A stretch of DNA of 16,535 bases from an uncultured Gemmatimonadota bacterium (GCA_946479895.1 CAMLHT010000055.1:1-16535); one strand, 5' to 3'; positions 6,504 through 16,535 are shown, numbered from the stretch's first letter. Numbers and translations are program-made. The notes: generated by a model from the letters alone, not told the origin.

Positions 6504-7343
6504 TCAGGCCGTCGCGGATCGATTCCGGCGCGCCATCATCACGGCAATCCCCGCGACCATGATGCCGATCGCGATCGCCTGGGCCGTGCTCAAGCCGCCG
6601 AAGATCGAGAAGCGGTCGTCCTTTGCCCGCATGAACTCGACGATGAACCGCTCGATTCCCGCCAGCACGCAGTAGCCGCCGAACAGCCATCCTGGCGCGT
6701 GCTTGTGGTCGCGGAAGCGCCAGAGCACCAGGAACATGACGAATCCGAGCACCACCTCGACCAGCTGGGTGGGGATGACGGTGACGACCTGGGTCGGGTC
6801 GGTGAACGACGCGTCGAACTTCTGGTTGAAGTGCGTCATCATCGTCGCCACGGTCGACGGCGGCGCTCCTTCCGGGAACGCGACCGCCAGCGGCCCCGTC
6901 CAGTACTTCCCGTAGTCGTCACCCACCGCCCAGCAGCCCGTGCGCCCCACCGAATACCCGGCGGCGATCGCGATGCCGGCGACGTCCGCGAACCGCAGGA
7001 ACGAGAGCTTTCTCCACCGGATCACCAGCCAGCAGCAGATCACCGATCCGATGAAGCCGCCCCAGTACACGAACCCGCCGCGCGTGAAGAGGTCGCGGAA
7101 ATCGTGGGTGATCACGCCGACGTAGTAGAGCTTCGCGCCGAGCAGGGTGCCGATCAGCGCCGCGAAGGTGACGTCGCCCATCGCCGCCGCCTCGACGAGC
7201 TGGCCGCGGCGCGTCAGCTCACGCTCGCAGACGTACTGCGCGATGAAGAATGCCGCCAGCACCGCCAGGCCGAAGCCCGTGACCTGGAGCTTCCAGAGGT
7301 TGAAGGCGAAAGTGTGGGCGACGATCGGGTCGGACAGGCTCAT
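6504..7343 (-). CDS. lgt: Prolipoprotein diacylglyceryl transferase, divergent
   Basis: The 279-residue membrane protein has the Lgt layout of about seven helices and would add diacylglycerol from phosphatidylglycerol to the lipobox cysteine of lipoproteins. Retained landmarks are GRTG (133-136, R134 = E. coli R143), PTQL (191-194), and RFIVEF (R232 = R239, E236 = E243). Several residues important in E. coli are changed by my hand alignment: Y26 is F24, H103 is W94 (YWGG), N146 is C137, E151 is D142 (in GDDYG), and Y235 is A. I recall GDDYG-type Lgt proteins in several phyla, so this is probably a divergent subfamily and not a broken gene. The ATG is in an ATGA overlap with tsaD. It is the last gene of the minus-strand operon. 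Confidence 0.88.
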   Translation of the reverse strand: MSLSDPIVAHTFAFNLWKLQVTGFGLAVLAAFFIAQYVCERELTRRGQLVEAAAMGDVTFAALIGTLLGAKLYYVGVITHDFRDLFTRGGFVYWGGFIGSVICCWLVIRWRKLSFLRFADVAGIAIAAGYSVGRTGCWAVGDDYGKYWTGPLAVAFPEGAPPSTVATMMTHFNQKFDASFTDPTQVVTVIPTQLVEVVLGFVMFLVLWRFRDHKHAPGWLFGGYCVLAGIERFIVEFMRAKDDRFSIFGGLSTAQAIAIGIMVAGIAVMMARRNRSATA

Positions 7344-8392
7344 GCCGGGGTGACTCCGGGAAGGGGCAGGGTGGCGAACGCCGTGAGGTCGAGCGCGCTG
7401 CGTTCTCCGCGGAGGAGACGATGCAGGCCCGCGCGCGCAATCATGGCCGCATTGTCGGTCGACAGGCGTGAGCTCGGCGCGATGACGGTGACGCCGCGCG
7501 GCGAGAGGCGGTCGCGCAGCGCCTGGACCAGCGCCCGGTTCGCCGCGACGCCGCCGGCGATGACGACGCGGCTGCGGTCGAAGGCCTCGACCGCGCGCTC
7601 CGTCTTGCCCACCAGGGTCGCGATGAGCGCATCCTGAAAGGCGCGCGCGAGCTCCGCGCGGCGGTCGTCCGGCAGCGGGCCCTCGCGGGATCCCTCCCGG
7701 ACGCTGTTCAGCACCGCCGTCTTGAGGCCGCTGAACGACACGTCGTAATAGTCGGCGCTGTCGGGGCGCTGGTCGCGGCGTAGCATCGGTGGAGAATAGC
7801 GGAGCGAGGGCTTCGCGGCGCGCGCCGCCATCCGCTCGACCTCCGGCCCGCCCGGATAGGGAAGTCCGAGGAGCTTGCCGACCTTGTCGAACGCCTCGCC
7901 GGCGGCGTCGTCGCGCGTGCGCCCGAGCATCCGGTACGACCCCCACGCGGCGACGTCCACGATCATGGTGTGCCCCCCGGAGACCAGGAGCGCGGTGAAC
8001 GGGGGAACGGCGTCCCCGATCTCCAGCGACGCCGCGAAGAGATGCCCTTCCATGTGATGCACGCCGATGAGCGGCTTCCCGAGCGCGAAGGCGAGCGACT
8101 TGGCGAAGCTCACGCCCACGAGCAGCGCGCCGACGAGCCCCGGCGCGTTCGTCACCGCCACGGCATCGATCTCGGCCAGGCCCGTCGACGCGTCGGCGAG
8201 CGCCCGCTCGACGACGGGGACGACGGCGGTGAGGTGCTCGCGCGAGGCGATCTCGGGGACCACGCCGCCGAAGATCCGGTGCACGTCCTGGGAGAGGATG
8301 ACGAGCGAACGCAGCGTCGCGCCGGCATCGTCGCCATCGACGATCGCCGCCGACGTCTCGTCGCACGACGTCTCGATGCCGAGGACGCGCAT
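7340..8392 (-). CDS. tsaD: tRNA threonylcarbamoyladenosine synthase subunit TsaD
   Basis: This 350-residue protein is the Kae1/Qri7/YgjD-family catalytic subunit that, with TsaB and TsaE, moves the threonylcarbamoyl group from TC-AMP to A37 of ANN-decoding tRNAs. All landmarks are present: N-terminal VLGIETSCDET (3-13), metal ligands H113 and H117 in HHMEGH, the SGGHT loop (138-142), DDAAGEAFDKVGK (161-173), FSGLKTA (220-226), AGGVAAN (279-285), and the third metal ligand D313 in STDNAAM. Length is typical. The ATG overlaps the YbbR stop by one base (TGATG), and the stop overlaps lgt by four. tsaB and tsaE are not in this window. Confidence 0.97.
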   Translation of the reverse strand: MRVLGIETSCDETSAAIVDGDDAGATLRSLVILSQDVHRIFGGVVPEIASREHLTAVVPVVERALADASTGLAEIDAVAVTNAPGLVGALLVGVSFAKSLAFALGKPLIGVHHMEGHLFAASLEIGDAVPPFTALLVSGGHTMIVDVAAWGSYRMLGRTRDDAAGEAFDKVGKLLGLPYPGGPEVERMAARAAKPSLRYSPPMLRRDQRPDSADYYDVSFSGLKTAVLNSVREGSREGPLPDDRRAELARAFQDALIATLVGKTERAVEAFDRSRVVIAGGVAANRALVQALRDRLSPRGVTVIAPSSRLSTDNAAMIARAGLHRLLRGERSALDLTAFATLPLPGVTPA

Positions 8393-9111
8393 CAGGTCGG
8401 TGGGCGCGGGACGAGGCGAATCCGGACCTGGTCCGGCTTCACCGTCACCCCGAGTCCCGTCGTGTCCAGCGGGATCTGGTGCGGCAGTGAATCCATGGCC
8501 AGGATCGTCGTCGTGTCGGTGCGCACGAACCCGATGCGGAGCACGGCGAGTCGCGGGCCGCTGATCTCGACGCGCTCGGGGTCGATCATGATGCCCGGGA
8601 CGTGCGCGCTGTCGGTCCCCGTGACCCGCACCTGCGAGCGCACCGGCACACGCCGCGTCAGCGTCGGCACGAACTCCAGCCGCACCGATCTTGGCCGGAT
8701 GTCACGCACCTGGGCGTCACCGGCGTTGGGCGGGAGCGTCACGTCGGCCGGGCTCAGGCTCACCACCAGCGTGTCCGGCGTGTTCGCGTTGATGGCCCGG
8801 TTGATCGTCGCCGTCCGTCCCTCGAGGCGCGCCAGCTCGGTGGGCGTGCCCTGCACGATGGCGTAGATCTCCGTCGGCTCGGCGCGCAGCGCCAGCGAGC
8901 TGTCGAGCTGCAGGACGAGCCGTACCCGCACGAACGCGGACGTCGGCTCCTTCTGCGTGATGACGTACCACAGGAGGATCGCGACGCCGACCGCCGTGGC
9001 CTTGAGCCAGAGGTTCTCGACGAAGCGCGTCACGAAGTTCTTCGTCAGCGCCTTCCGGCGCGATGGCTTCGTCTCCGCGTCCGGGGGCAGGGTCGGCGGC
9101 GTGTCGGCCAC
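8392..9111 (-). CDS. YbbR-domain membrane protein
   Basis: The 239-residue product has a short cytoplasmic N-tail, one membrane helix (about 34-52) with the YbbR-type pattern NLWLKATAVGVAILLWYVIT, and an extracytoplasmic part of repeated β-rich YbbR domains (about 60-235). A repeated theme is visible: VRVRLVLQLD, RTATINRAIN, SLSPADVTLPP, VRSQVRVTGT, IDPERVEISGP. YbbR proteins (CdaR in Firmicutes) often accompany and modulate the diadenylate cyclase CdaA, but no cdaA lies next to it here. The start is GTG at 9111, preceded by AGGTAGG and three bases after the stop of the thioredoxin-like gene; the next gene overlaps by one base. Exact role unknown. Confidence 0.83.
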   Translation of the reverse strand: MADTPPTLPPDAETKPSRRKALTKNFVTRFVENLWLKATAVGVAILLWYVITQKEPTSAFVRVRLVLQLDSSLALRAEPTEIYAIVQGTPTELARLEGRTATINRAINANTPDTLVVSLSPADVTLPPNAGDAQVRDIRPRSVRLEFVPTLTRRVPVRSQVRVTGTDSAHVPGIMIDPERVEISGPRLAVLRIGFVRTDTTTILAMDSLPHQIPLDTTGLGVTVKPDQVRIRLVPRPPT

Positions 9112-9114
9112 GAC

Positions 9115-9732
9115 CTACCTCGCGGGCGTCCGCACCGCGGTGTCGCCGATGGCCGGCAGCGGCTGCGGCACCGGCAACCCGAGGAGCGAGGCGATCAGGG
9201 ACCGGTTTCCCTGCGAGCTCCAGTCGTCCTCGGCAGCCCACTTCTTCCTGATGACGCCTTCCCTGTCGACGACGAAGGACTCGGGATACCCGGTGATCTT
9301 GTAGGTCTTGATCATCGAGTCGGCCCCGGCGGCGGGCATGTCCCGCAGGATGTCGAAGGTCAGGTTGTACCCGTCGGCGAACGCCTTCACGGTCGAATCG
9401 GTGGCGTCGGGGTCGGCCGTGTTGATCGCGACGATGCGCAATCCCTTCGGGCCGAATTCCCGGTACAGCTTCTCGAGGCTCGGCATCTCGCGACGGCAGG
9501 GCAGGCACCACGTCGCCCAGACGTTGATGAGCAGCACCTGTCCCTTGTAGTCGCGCTCGAGCGACTTCACCTCGTGGTCGAACAGGGTGACGGCCTCGAA
9601 ATTCGGCGCCTTCGCGCCGACGTCCACGGGGAAGATCTCGTCCCGCAGCCCGTAGGTCGTGATGCCGACGACCGCCGCGAGCGCGACGACGATGCCGAGG
9701 AGCAGGAGCCACTGCCCGCGCCGGGTCATCAT
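9115..9732 (-). CDS. TlpA/ResA-type membrane-anchored thioredoxin
   Basis: This 205-residue protein has an N-terminal anchor helix (about 8-27) followed by an extracytoplasmic thioredoxin fold of the AhpC/TSA-Redoxin type. The active site is WATWC76-L-P-C79 and the cis-proline is P150 in TGYPESFVVD; the strand LLINVWATWC and the helix after it (MPSLEKLYREFG) are typical of TlpA/ResA. These proteins reduce disulfides outside the membrane, often apocytochrome c cysteines before haem attachment. That would fit an organism making the di-haem cytochrome c encoded nearby, though no ccs/ccm genes are here. The start is ATG 9732 (ATGATG overlapping the rpe stop) or the second ATG at 9729. It has an Asp-rich insert (NTADPDATDST) but is otherwise of normal length. 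Confidence 0.92.
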   Translation of the reverse strand: MMTRRGQWLLLLGIVVALAAVVGITTYGLRDEIFPVDVGAKAPNFEAVTLFDHEVKSLERDYKGQVLLINVWATWCLPCRREMPSLEKLYREFGPKGLRIVAINTADPDATDSTVKAFADGYNLTFDILRDMPAAGADSMIKTYKITGYPESFVVDREGVIRKKWAAEDDWSSQGNRSLIASLLGLPVPQPLPAIGDTAVRTPAR

Positions 9733-10394
9733 GCCCGTTCCGTGCAGCGTGCGCGGAGCGCCCGGATCTCGGCCGCCGGATCCTTCGCGGCGAACACCGC
9801 GTTGCCCGCCACGAAGGTGTCGGCTCCCGCCCGCCACACCTTCTCGATCGTGTCCCGGTTCACGCCGCCGTCCACCTCGAGCGTCGCCGCGCTCTTCGCG
9901 TCGGTGAGCATGCGTCGCGCCCGGGTGATCTTGTCGAACGTCGCGGGAATGAACTTCTGGCCGCCGAATCCCGGGTTGACCGTCATGATCAGCAGGAGGT
10001 CGAGGTCGTCGAGCACTTCGCTGACCGAGGACAATGCGGTGCCGGGGTTCAATGCCACGCCGGCCAGGCACCCGAGCTGGCGAATCCGCGCGAGCTGGCG
10101 CTGCAGGTGCGGCGCGGCTTCCTGGTGGATCGTCAGCCCGGTCGCGCCGGCCGCCACGAAGTCGTCGAAGTACTTCTCCGGCTCGATGACCATCAGGTGC
10201 ACGTCGAGGGGCAGCGTGGTCAGCCTGCGCACCGTCTCGATGACCTTGGCGCCGTACGTCAGGTTCGGGACGAAGACGCCGTCCATGACGTCGACGTGGA
10301 TCCAGTCGGCACCGCCGGCCTCGCAGCGGGCGATCTCATCCGCGAGATGGCCGAAGTCGGCGGACAGGATGGACGGCGCGATTTTCACTTTCAT
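9729..10394 (-). CDS. rpe: Ribulose-phosphate 3-epimerase
   Basis: The 221-residue TIM-barrel enzyme interconverts ribulose 5-phosphate and xylulose 5-phosphate in the pentose phosphate pathways. It starts with KIAPSILSADFG and shows metal ligands H33 and D35 (HVDVMDG), H66 (DVHLMV) and catalytic D175 (LEVDGGVN). The phosphate-binding loop region is VNPGFGGQKF (139-148). Length equals the family norm. Both ends use overlaps: ATGA with the PASTA gene upstream and ATGATG with the thioredoxin gene downstream. A place after rsmB is also seen for rpe in other phyla (for example the def-fmt-rsmB...rpe cluster of Firmicutes), so the location is conserved. Confidence 0.97.
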   Translation of the reverse strand: MKVKIAPSILSADFGHLADEIARCEAGGADWIHVDVMDGVFVPNLTYGAKVIETVRRLTTLPLDVHLMVIEPEKYFDDFVAAGATGLTIHQEAAPHLQRQLARIRQLGCLAGVALNPGTALSSVSEVLDDLDLLLIMTVNPGFGGQKFIPATFDKITRARRMLTDAKSAATLEVDGGVNRDTIEKVWRAGADTFVAGNAVFAAKDPAAEIRALRARCTERA

Positions 10395-11125
10395 GAGCGC
10401 GGCGAAGCCTGGATGGAAACGCGGGTGCCGGCACCCACCTGCGCGCCGGCGGCCGGCGTCGTCGCCGAGACGATCGCCGTTTCGTCGTTCAGTGGATCAC
10501 CGGTGGGCGTCCGGACGTCGGTCACCGTCAGGCCGGCACCCTCGAGCAGCAGGCGCGCCTGCGCCACGGACTGGCCGACGACGTTCGGCACCAGCACCAC
10601 GGTCGGTCCCGCGCTCACGATCAGCGACACCGCGCTCGGGATCGTCGCCTCGGCACCGGCGCGCGGGTTCGACTCGATCACCTGGCCAGCGGGAGTGTTG
10701 CTCGGCCGCTCGGTGACGTCACCGACGTCGAAGCCTGCGTTCTCGAGCGCTTGTTCGGCGTCGGCGCGCGAGAGGCCGTTGATGGCCGGCACCTTCCCCG
10801 ACTGCTGGCCGATGCTCACGGCGAGCGAGACCTGCGCGCCCTCCACGTCGCGGCTGCCCGCCGCCGGCATCTGCCCGAGCACGGTCCCCTTGGGCGATGC
10901 CGCATGGAACCGCTCCTCGCCCTTCACGCCGCGCAGTCCGCGCTCGGCGAGCCGGCGCACGGCGTCGTCGAACGAAAGCCCGGTCACGTTCGGCACGCGG
11001 ATGTCGCGCGGAATGACGCCGGACGGAAAAACGAGAAACGCGACGATGAGATACGCCGCGAGAAAGCCACCGATGATGACGATCGCATAGGGCAGCGATC
11101 GCCGAAGCCTGGTCCGGACGGTCAT
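10391..11125 (-). CDS. Membrane-anchored protein with three PASTA domains, no kinase
   Basis: The 244-residue protein has a basic 12-residue cytoplasmic tail, one membrane helix (about 13-33) and three PASTA repeats outside: about 41-106 (RVPNVTGLSFDDAVRRLAE...SIG), 110-173 (KVPAINGLSRADAEQAL...VSAG) and 176-240 (VLVPNVVGQSVAQARLLL...VSIQ). Each repeat has the V-P-x-[VIL]-x-G-x-[ST] entry and a P-x-A-G turn (PAAG, PRAG, PAAG). PASTA domains bind muropeptides or β-lactams at the C-terminus of Ser/Thr kinases and some PBPs. Here neither a kinase nor a transpeptidase domain is present. In Bacillus the PASTA kinase PrkC lies between rsmB and rpe, exactly the position of this gene. The ATG at 11125 is in an ATGA overlap with rsmB. 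Confidence 0.92.
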   Translation of the reverse strand: MTVRTRLRRSLPYAIVIIGGFLAAYLIVAFLVFPSGVIPRDIRVPNVTGLSFDDAVRRLAERGLRGVKGEERFHAASPKGTVLGQMPAAGSRDVEGAQVSLAVSIGQQSGKVPAINGLSRADAEQALENAGFDVGDVTERPSNTPAGQVIESNPRAGAEATIPSAVSLIVSAGPTVVLVPNVVGQSVAQARLLLEGAGLTVTDVRTPTGDPLNDETAIVSATTPAAGAQVGAGTRVSIQASPRS

Positions 11126-12543
11126 GCCGTTCTCCGCAGCCGCGCGGCAAACGCTCCGTCGGCACCGTGAGTGTGAGGCAGCACCCGCAGGTAGCCGCCA
11201 TCGATGACCGAAGCGGGAACCGTGCCGGGCGCGGGCGGCTCGAGCTTCCACGCGGGATTGTCGCGGAGGAAGCCCTCGACGATGGCGTCGTTCTCCTCGG
11301 TCTCCAGCGAGCAGGTGCTGTAGACGAGGAGTCCTCCCACCTTCACGCGGGCGGCCACCGACCGGATGAGCGCCCGCTGGAGCGAGGCGGATACCGCGAG
11401 GTCCGACGGCTTGAGGCGCCACCGGGCGTCGGGATGTCTGCGGAACGTTCCCGTGCCCGTGCAGGGCGCGTCGAGCAGGACGGCGTCGACCTCCCTCGTG
11501 GCGGGGAGCCTCGCGTCGGCCACGAACGCGTAGACGTTGGTGAGCTCGAGTCGCTCGACGTTCTCCCTCACGCGCCGGAGGCGAGCGAACGAGAGGTCGC
11601 TCGCGAAGACAGCGCTCGCCGTGCGTGCCAGCTCGACCGCCTTGCCGCCCGGTGCCGCGCACACGTCGGCGACCGTCGATCCGGGGTTGACGGCCGCGTA
11701 GATCGTGACGAGCGTCGACGCCGGATCCTGGAGATGGAACTGTCCCTTGCGGAACGCCGAGAGCTCGCCGAGCGAGGCGACCGGCCCCGCGAGCACGAGG
11801 CTGTCGCGCAGGAGCGGCGCGTCCTCGACGTGGACGCCGGATTCCTCCAGCGACGCCTCGAGCTGCTCGCGCACCACGTGCACGGGCCGGGCGACCAGCG
11901 GGGCCTCGGCGTTGTTGGCGACGAGAAGCCGGCGCGTGTCGTCGGTGCCCCACCGGGCAATCCACCGGGCGACGAGCCAGACCGGATGCGACTGCTCGAG
12001 CGCCAGGGCTTCGACGGGATCGTCCAGCGCCGGGAGCGCGAGCTGCTCGCGGTCCCGGTCGAGCCGCCGGAGCACGGCGTTCACCAGCTTGCTCGCGCCG
12101 ATCCCGTGACGTCGCTTCGCCAGCTCCACCGTCTGGCCGATCGCGGCGTACGCCGGGACGCTGCCCATCATGAGGAGCTGATAGGCTCCGAGTCGAAGCA
12201 GGTCGAGGAGGTCCGCATCGATGCGGCCGAGGCCACCTTTGACGCGGGCCTGCAGGTAGGCATCGAGGATCGCGCGCTTGCGCAGCGATCCGTAGACGAG
12301 CTCGCGGGTCCACCGCCGGTCACGCGCGTCGAACCGCGACGTGCGGCGGTCGAACGCGGCGTCGAGCAGCTCGCCGGCGCGCAGGTCACCGCAGATCTGG
12401 GCGGCGATGACGCGCGTGTCGGTGATTGCCGACGGCGTCGCCGTCCGCACTCCGCCCTCGTCGTCTCCATCCCCGCCATGCCCGCGCCGGCTGCCGCCGC
12501 CCCGCGTCGGGTCCTGCGATGCCCCTCTCGCCATACCGCTCAA
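11122..12543 (-). CDS. rsmB: 16S rRNA m5C967 methyltransferase RsmB
   Basis: The product joins an N-terminal NusB-like RNA-binding domain (about 40-165) to a C-terminal SAM-dependent RNA cytosine-5 methyltransferase, together methylating C967 of 16S rRNA. Counting from the TTG at 12543 (473 residues), the SAM loop is VCAAPGGK (294-301), motif IV is LLDAPC361TGTGTFRRHPDARW, and motif VI with the catalytic cysteine is YSTC411SLETEEN. The start is uncertain. TTG 12543 overlaps the fmt stop (TTGA), in line with the other junctions. ATG 12534 is three codons on. GTG 12450 (residue 32) has a better Shine-Dalgarno (GAGG, five bases before) and would drop a Gly/Arg/Asp-rich low-complexity N-tail and give a length (442) nearer the family's usual ~430. 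Confidence 0.95.
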   Translation of the reverse strand: MSGMARGASQDPTRGGGSRRGHGGDGDDEGGVRTATPSAITDTRVIAAQICGDLRAGELLDAAFDRRTSRFDARDRRWTRELVYGSLRKRAILDAYLQARVKGGLGRIDADLLDLLRLGAYQLLMMGSVPAYAAIGQTVELAKRRHGIGASKLVNAVLRRLDRDREQLALPALDDPVEALALEQSHPVWLVARWIARWGTDDTRRLLVANNAEAPLVARPVHVVREQLEASLEESGVHVEDAPLLRDSLVLAGPVASLGELSAFRKGQFHLQDPASTLVTIYAAVNPGSTVADVCAAPGGKAVELARTASAVFASDLSFARLRRVRENVERLELTNVYAFVADARLPATREVDAVLLDAPCTGTGTFRRHPDARWRLKPSDLAVSASLQRALIRSVAARVKVGGLLVYSTCSLETEENDAIVEGFLRDNPAWKLEPPAPGTVPASVIDGGYLRVLPHTHGADGAFAARLRRTA

Positions 12544-13475
12544 AATAGCCGCTCACCCACCGCGATGCCCCGGCCATTCGCCAGCTCGTGCGGCGCCAGC
12601 CGGCGCTTCCCGGCCGGCTGCACGCTCGTGATCTGCACGGTGCCGTCGCCGCAGCCGACCGCCATTCCGTTGGCGTCGATGAGGGTGATCTCTCCGGGCG
12701 CGGCGGCGCCCAGCGACGCCATCGCGCGCGCGCCGAAGAGCTTGAGGTCGGCGCCGCGGTGCGTGGCGTACGCCCCGGGCCGTGGATCGAAGGCCCGGAT
12801 CCGCCTGGCCACCTCCACCGCCGGCTTCTCCCAGTCGATGCGCGTCGCCTCGCGGTCGATCTTGGGCGCGTAGGTGGCCGCGCCCTCGTCCTGCGGCTGC
12901 TCCCGCGCGACCTCCGCCTCCATGAGCGCCAGGGCTTCGATGAGCGCGAGCGCGCCCAGCTCGGAGAGCCGGAGCGCCAGCTCGCCGCCCGTCTCGTCGT
13001 CGGCGATCGGCGTGCGGAGCTGGTGCAGCACCGGTCCGGCGTCGAGCTTCGGGACCATCCGCATGATCGACACGCCGGTTTCGGCGAGTCCGGCGAGGAT
13101 CGCCGCCTGGATCGGCGCCGCGCCACGGAAGGCCGGCAGCAGCGAGGCGTGGATGTTCAGCGTGCCGCGCCGCGGGATCTCGATGAGCTCGCGCGACAGC
13201 AGCTGGCCGTACGCGACGACGATGGAGATGTCCGGCGCGATCTCCCGCAATGCGGCGATGAGCTGCTGGTCCGACCGTGCCTGCTCCGGCTGGAGGACGC
13301 GGATGCCTTCCTCGAGCGCGATCTGCTTGATGGGCGACGCGGCCACGGTCGACCGGGAGCGACCGACCGGCTTGTCCGGCTGCGTCACCACGGCCGCGAC
13401 GTCGAACCCCTCCCCGAGGAGCGCTCGCAGCGGCGGCGCCGCGAATTCCGGCGTCCCCCAGAAGACGACGCGCAA
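12540..13475 (-). CDS. fmt: Methionyl-tRNA formyltransferase
   Basis: The 311-residue enzyme formylates the methionine on initiator tRNA using 10-formyl-tetrahydrofolate. Motifs: VVFWGTPEFAAPPL at the N-terminus, the tRNA-reading loop PDKPVGRSRS (33-42), catalytic N107 and H109 with LLPAFRGAAPIQ following, and D145 in KLDAGPVL. The C-terminal OB-like domain (about 205-311) is present, with YAPKI and IRAFDPRPGAY at the junction. The start is TTG at 13475, directly abutting the def stop (TAG-TTG). It is fixed by the conserved N-terminus and by GAGGAG six bases upstream inside the end of def. Pairing with def, whose product removes the same formyl group, is the usual arrangement. Confidence 0.97.
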   Translation of the reverse strand: MRVVFWGTPEFAAPPLRALLGEGFDVAAVVTQPDKPVGRSRSTVAASPIKQIALEEGIRVLQPEQARSDQQLIAALREIAPDISIVVAYGQLLSRELIEIPRRGTLNIHASLLPAFRGAAPIQAAILAGLAETGVSIMRMVPKLDAGPVLHQLRTPIADDETGGELALRLSELGALALIEALALMEAEVAREQPQDEGAATYAPKIDREATRIDWEKPAVEVARRIRAFDPRPGAYATHRGADLKLFGARAMASLGAAAPGEITLIDANGMAVGCGDGTVQITSVQPAGKRRLAPHELANGRGIAVGERLF

Positions 13476-14032
13476 CTAGAGCTCCTCGTCCCGGTGGTGG
13501 TGCTGCGCGATTTCCTCGGCCGTGAGCACCCGCACGTTCCCCGGATACTTCTCCTTCTCCTTGGCCCACTTCGACATCACCGCGCGCTTCTTCAGCACGC
13601 TGAGGTAGTCGATGAACAGCTTGCCGTGCAGGTGGTCGATCTCGTGCTGCATGCAGCGCGCGAGCAGTCCCGTGGCGTCGCGCTCGAACACGTTCCCGTC
13701 GCGGTCCATCGCCCGCACCCGCACGGCCTCGGGCCGCACGACGTCTCCATAGATGTCGGGAATCGAGAGACAGCCTTCCTCCGCCTTTTCCGTCGCGCTG
13801 GAGGATTCGATGATCTCGGCGTTGATGAGCACCATCGGCTCGTCGTCGACGTCGATGACCGCGAGGTCCTCGGTCCGGCCGACCTGCGGCGCCGCCAGCC
13901 CGATGCCCCGGGCCGCGTACATCGTCTCGAACATCGCGTCGATGAGCTGCCGGATCTCCGCGGTGATGACGGTGACCGGCTTCGTCTCCTCGCGGAGGAT
14001 CGGGTCGCCGAGCACGCGCAGCGGCAGCGGGG

Positions 14033-14036
<4 letters not shown>
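13476..14036 (-). CDS. def: Peptide deformylase
   Basis: The 186-residue metalloenzyme removes the formyl group from new polypeptides. The three motifs are complete: GIGLAAPQ (44-51), EGCLS (87-91) with metal ligand C89, and HEIDH (131-135) with metal ligands H131 and H135 and catalytic E132. These match a type I deformylase. The start is GTG at 14036, in a GTGA overlap with the yajC stop; it places the protein's beginning (TPLPLRVLGDPILR) where the family begins. The C-terminus carries a short charged tail with three consecutive histidines (HHHRDEEL), whose last codons also hold the Shine-Dalgarno of fmt. Confidence 0.97.
13482..13487 (-). promoter_or_regulatory. Shine-Dalgarno GAGGAG that sets the TTG start of fmt
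   Basis: GAGGAG on the minus strand lies six bases before the TTG at 13475, inside the last codons of def (for the EE of its C-terminus). It is one of the best ribosome binding sites in the window and supports initiation at TTG. Confidence 0.75.

Positions 14037-16535
<2,499 letters not shown>

Noticed and set aside
6504..8366. A 620-residue minus-strand frame that would fuse another product to Lgt
   Set aside because: The part before the lgt ATG at 7343 is an Arg/Gly-rich out-of-frame shadow of tsaD. The ATGA overlap and the Lgt N-terminus set the real start.
8602..10716. A 704-residue plus-strand reading frame and similar long frames at 11167-12873, 12588-14297 and 14389-15570
   Set aside because: They lie antisense to well-conserved genes (YbbR, thioredoxin, rpe, rsmB, fmt, def, tgt). 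Their products are Arg/Ala/Pro-rich with no recognisable domain. Long stop-free shadows are expected in GC-rich DNA.
13482..13499. Three consecutive histidines near the C-terminus of Def as an extra metal site
   Set aside because: The run is short, in a variable tail beyond the deformylase fold, and the catalytic metal ligands are already complete.

Overview
The window is GC-rich bacterial chromosome, almost entirely coding, with no tRNA, rRNA, CRISPR array or insertion sequence that I can see. Gene content and order suggest Gemmatimonadota or a neighbouring phylum such as Acidobacteriota. This is an inference from composition, the queA-tgt-yajC-def-fmt-rsmB-PASTA-rpe order and the cytochrome c/FTR1 protein; no rRNA is present to prove it.

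Layout. (1) At the left edge a gene for a small DUF6941-like protein runs leftwards out of the window (<1-399). (2) A divergent, tightly overlapped plus-strand cluster follows (446-3719): a DMT/EamA exporter, a HAD phosphatase, a CYTH-domain phosphohydrolase/cyclase, an unrecognised 241-residue protein, and holo-ACP synthase (acpS). (3) After a 34-base AT-rich promoter gap comes a two-gene unit (3754-6485): a secreted or membrane di-haem cytochrome c fused to an FTR1 iron permease, and a UPF0316 (DUF5698/DUF2179) membrane protein. (4) Converging on it is a 12-gene minus-strand operon, read from right to left: queA (cut by the right edge), tgt, yajC, def, fmt, rsmB, a bare PASTA protein, rpe, a TlpA/ResA-type thioredoxin, a YbbR-domain protein, tsaD and lgt (16535-6504).

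The minus operon is mostly housekeeping: queuosine modification of tRNA (QueA, Tgt), threonylcarbamoyl-adenosine on tRNA (TsaD), 16S rRNA m5C967 (RsmB), formylation and deformylation of the initiator Met (Fmt, Def), and envelope work (YajC, Lgt, thioredoxin, YbbR). Nearly every junction is a stop/start overlap of the form NTGA. Using it, I assign non-ATG starts to def (GTG), rsmB (TTG) and tgt (CTG); fmt has a TTG start supported by a Shine-Dalgarno sequence.

Points most worth a second look: the cytochrome c-FTR1 fusion with overlapping inverted repeats across its promoter and start codon; a kinase-less PASTA protein at the place where Firmicutes carry the PASTA kinase PrkC; the probable CTG start of tgt; an Lgt lacking several residues important in E. 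coli; a Tgt with a eukaryote-like residue in the substrate pocket; and -10-like boxes 5-9 bases before three start codons, which suggests leaderless mRNAs. I found no clearly new multi-gene system; the iron permease unit is the nearest candidate.
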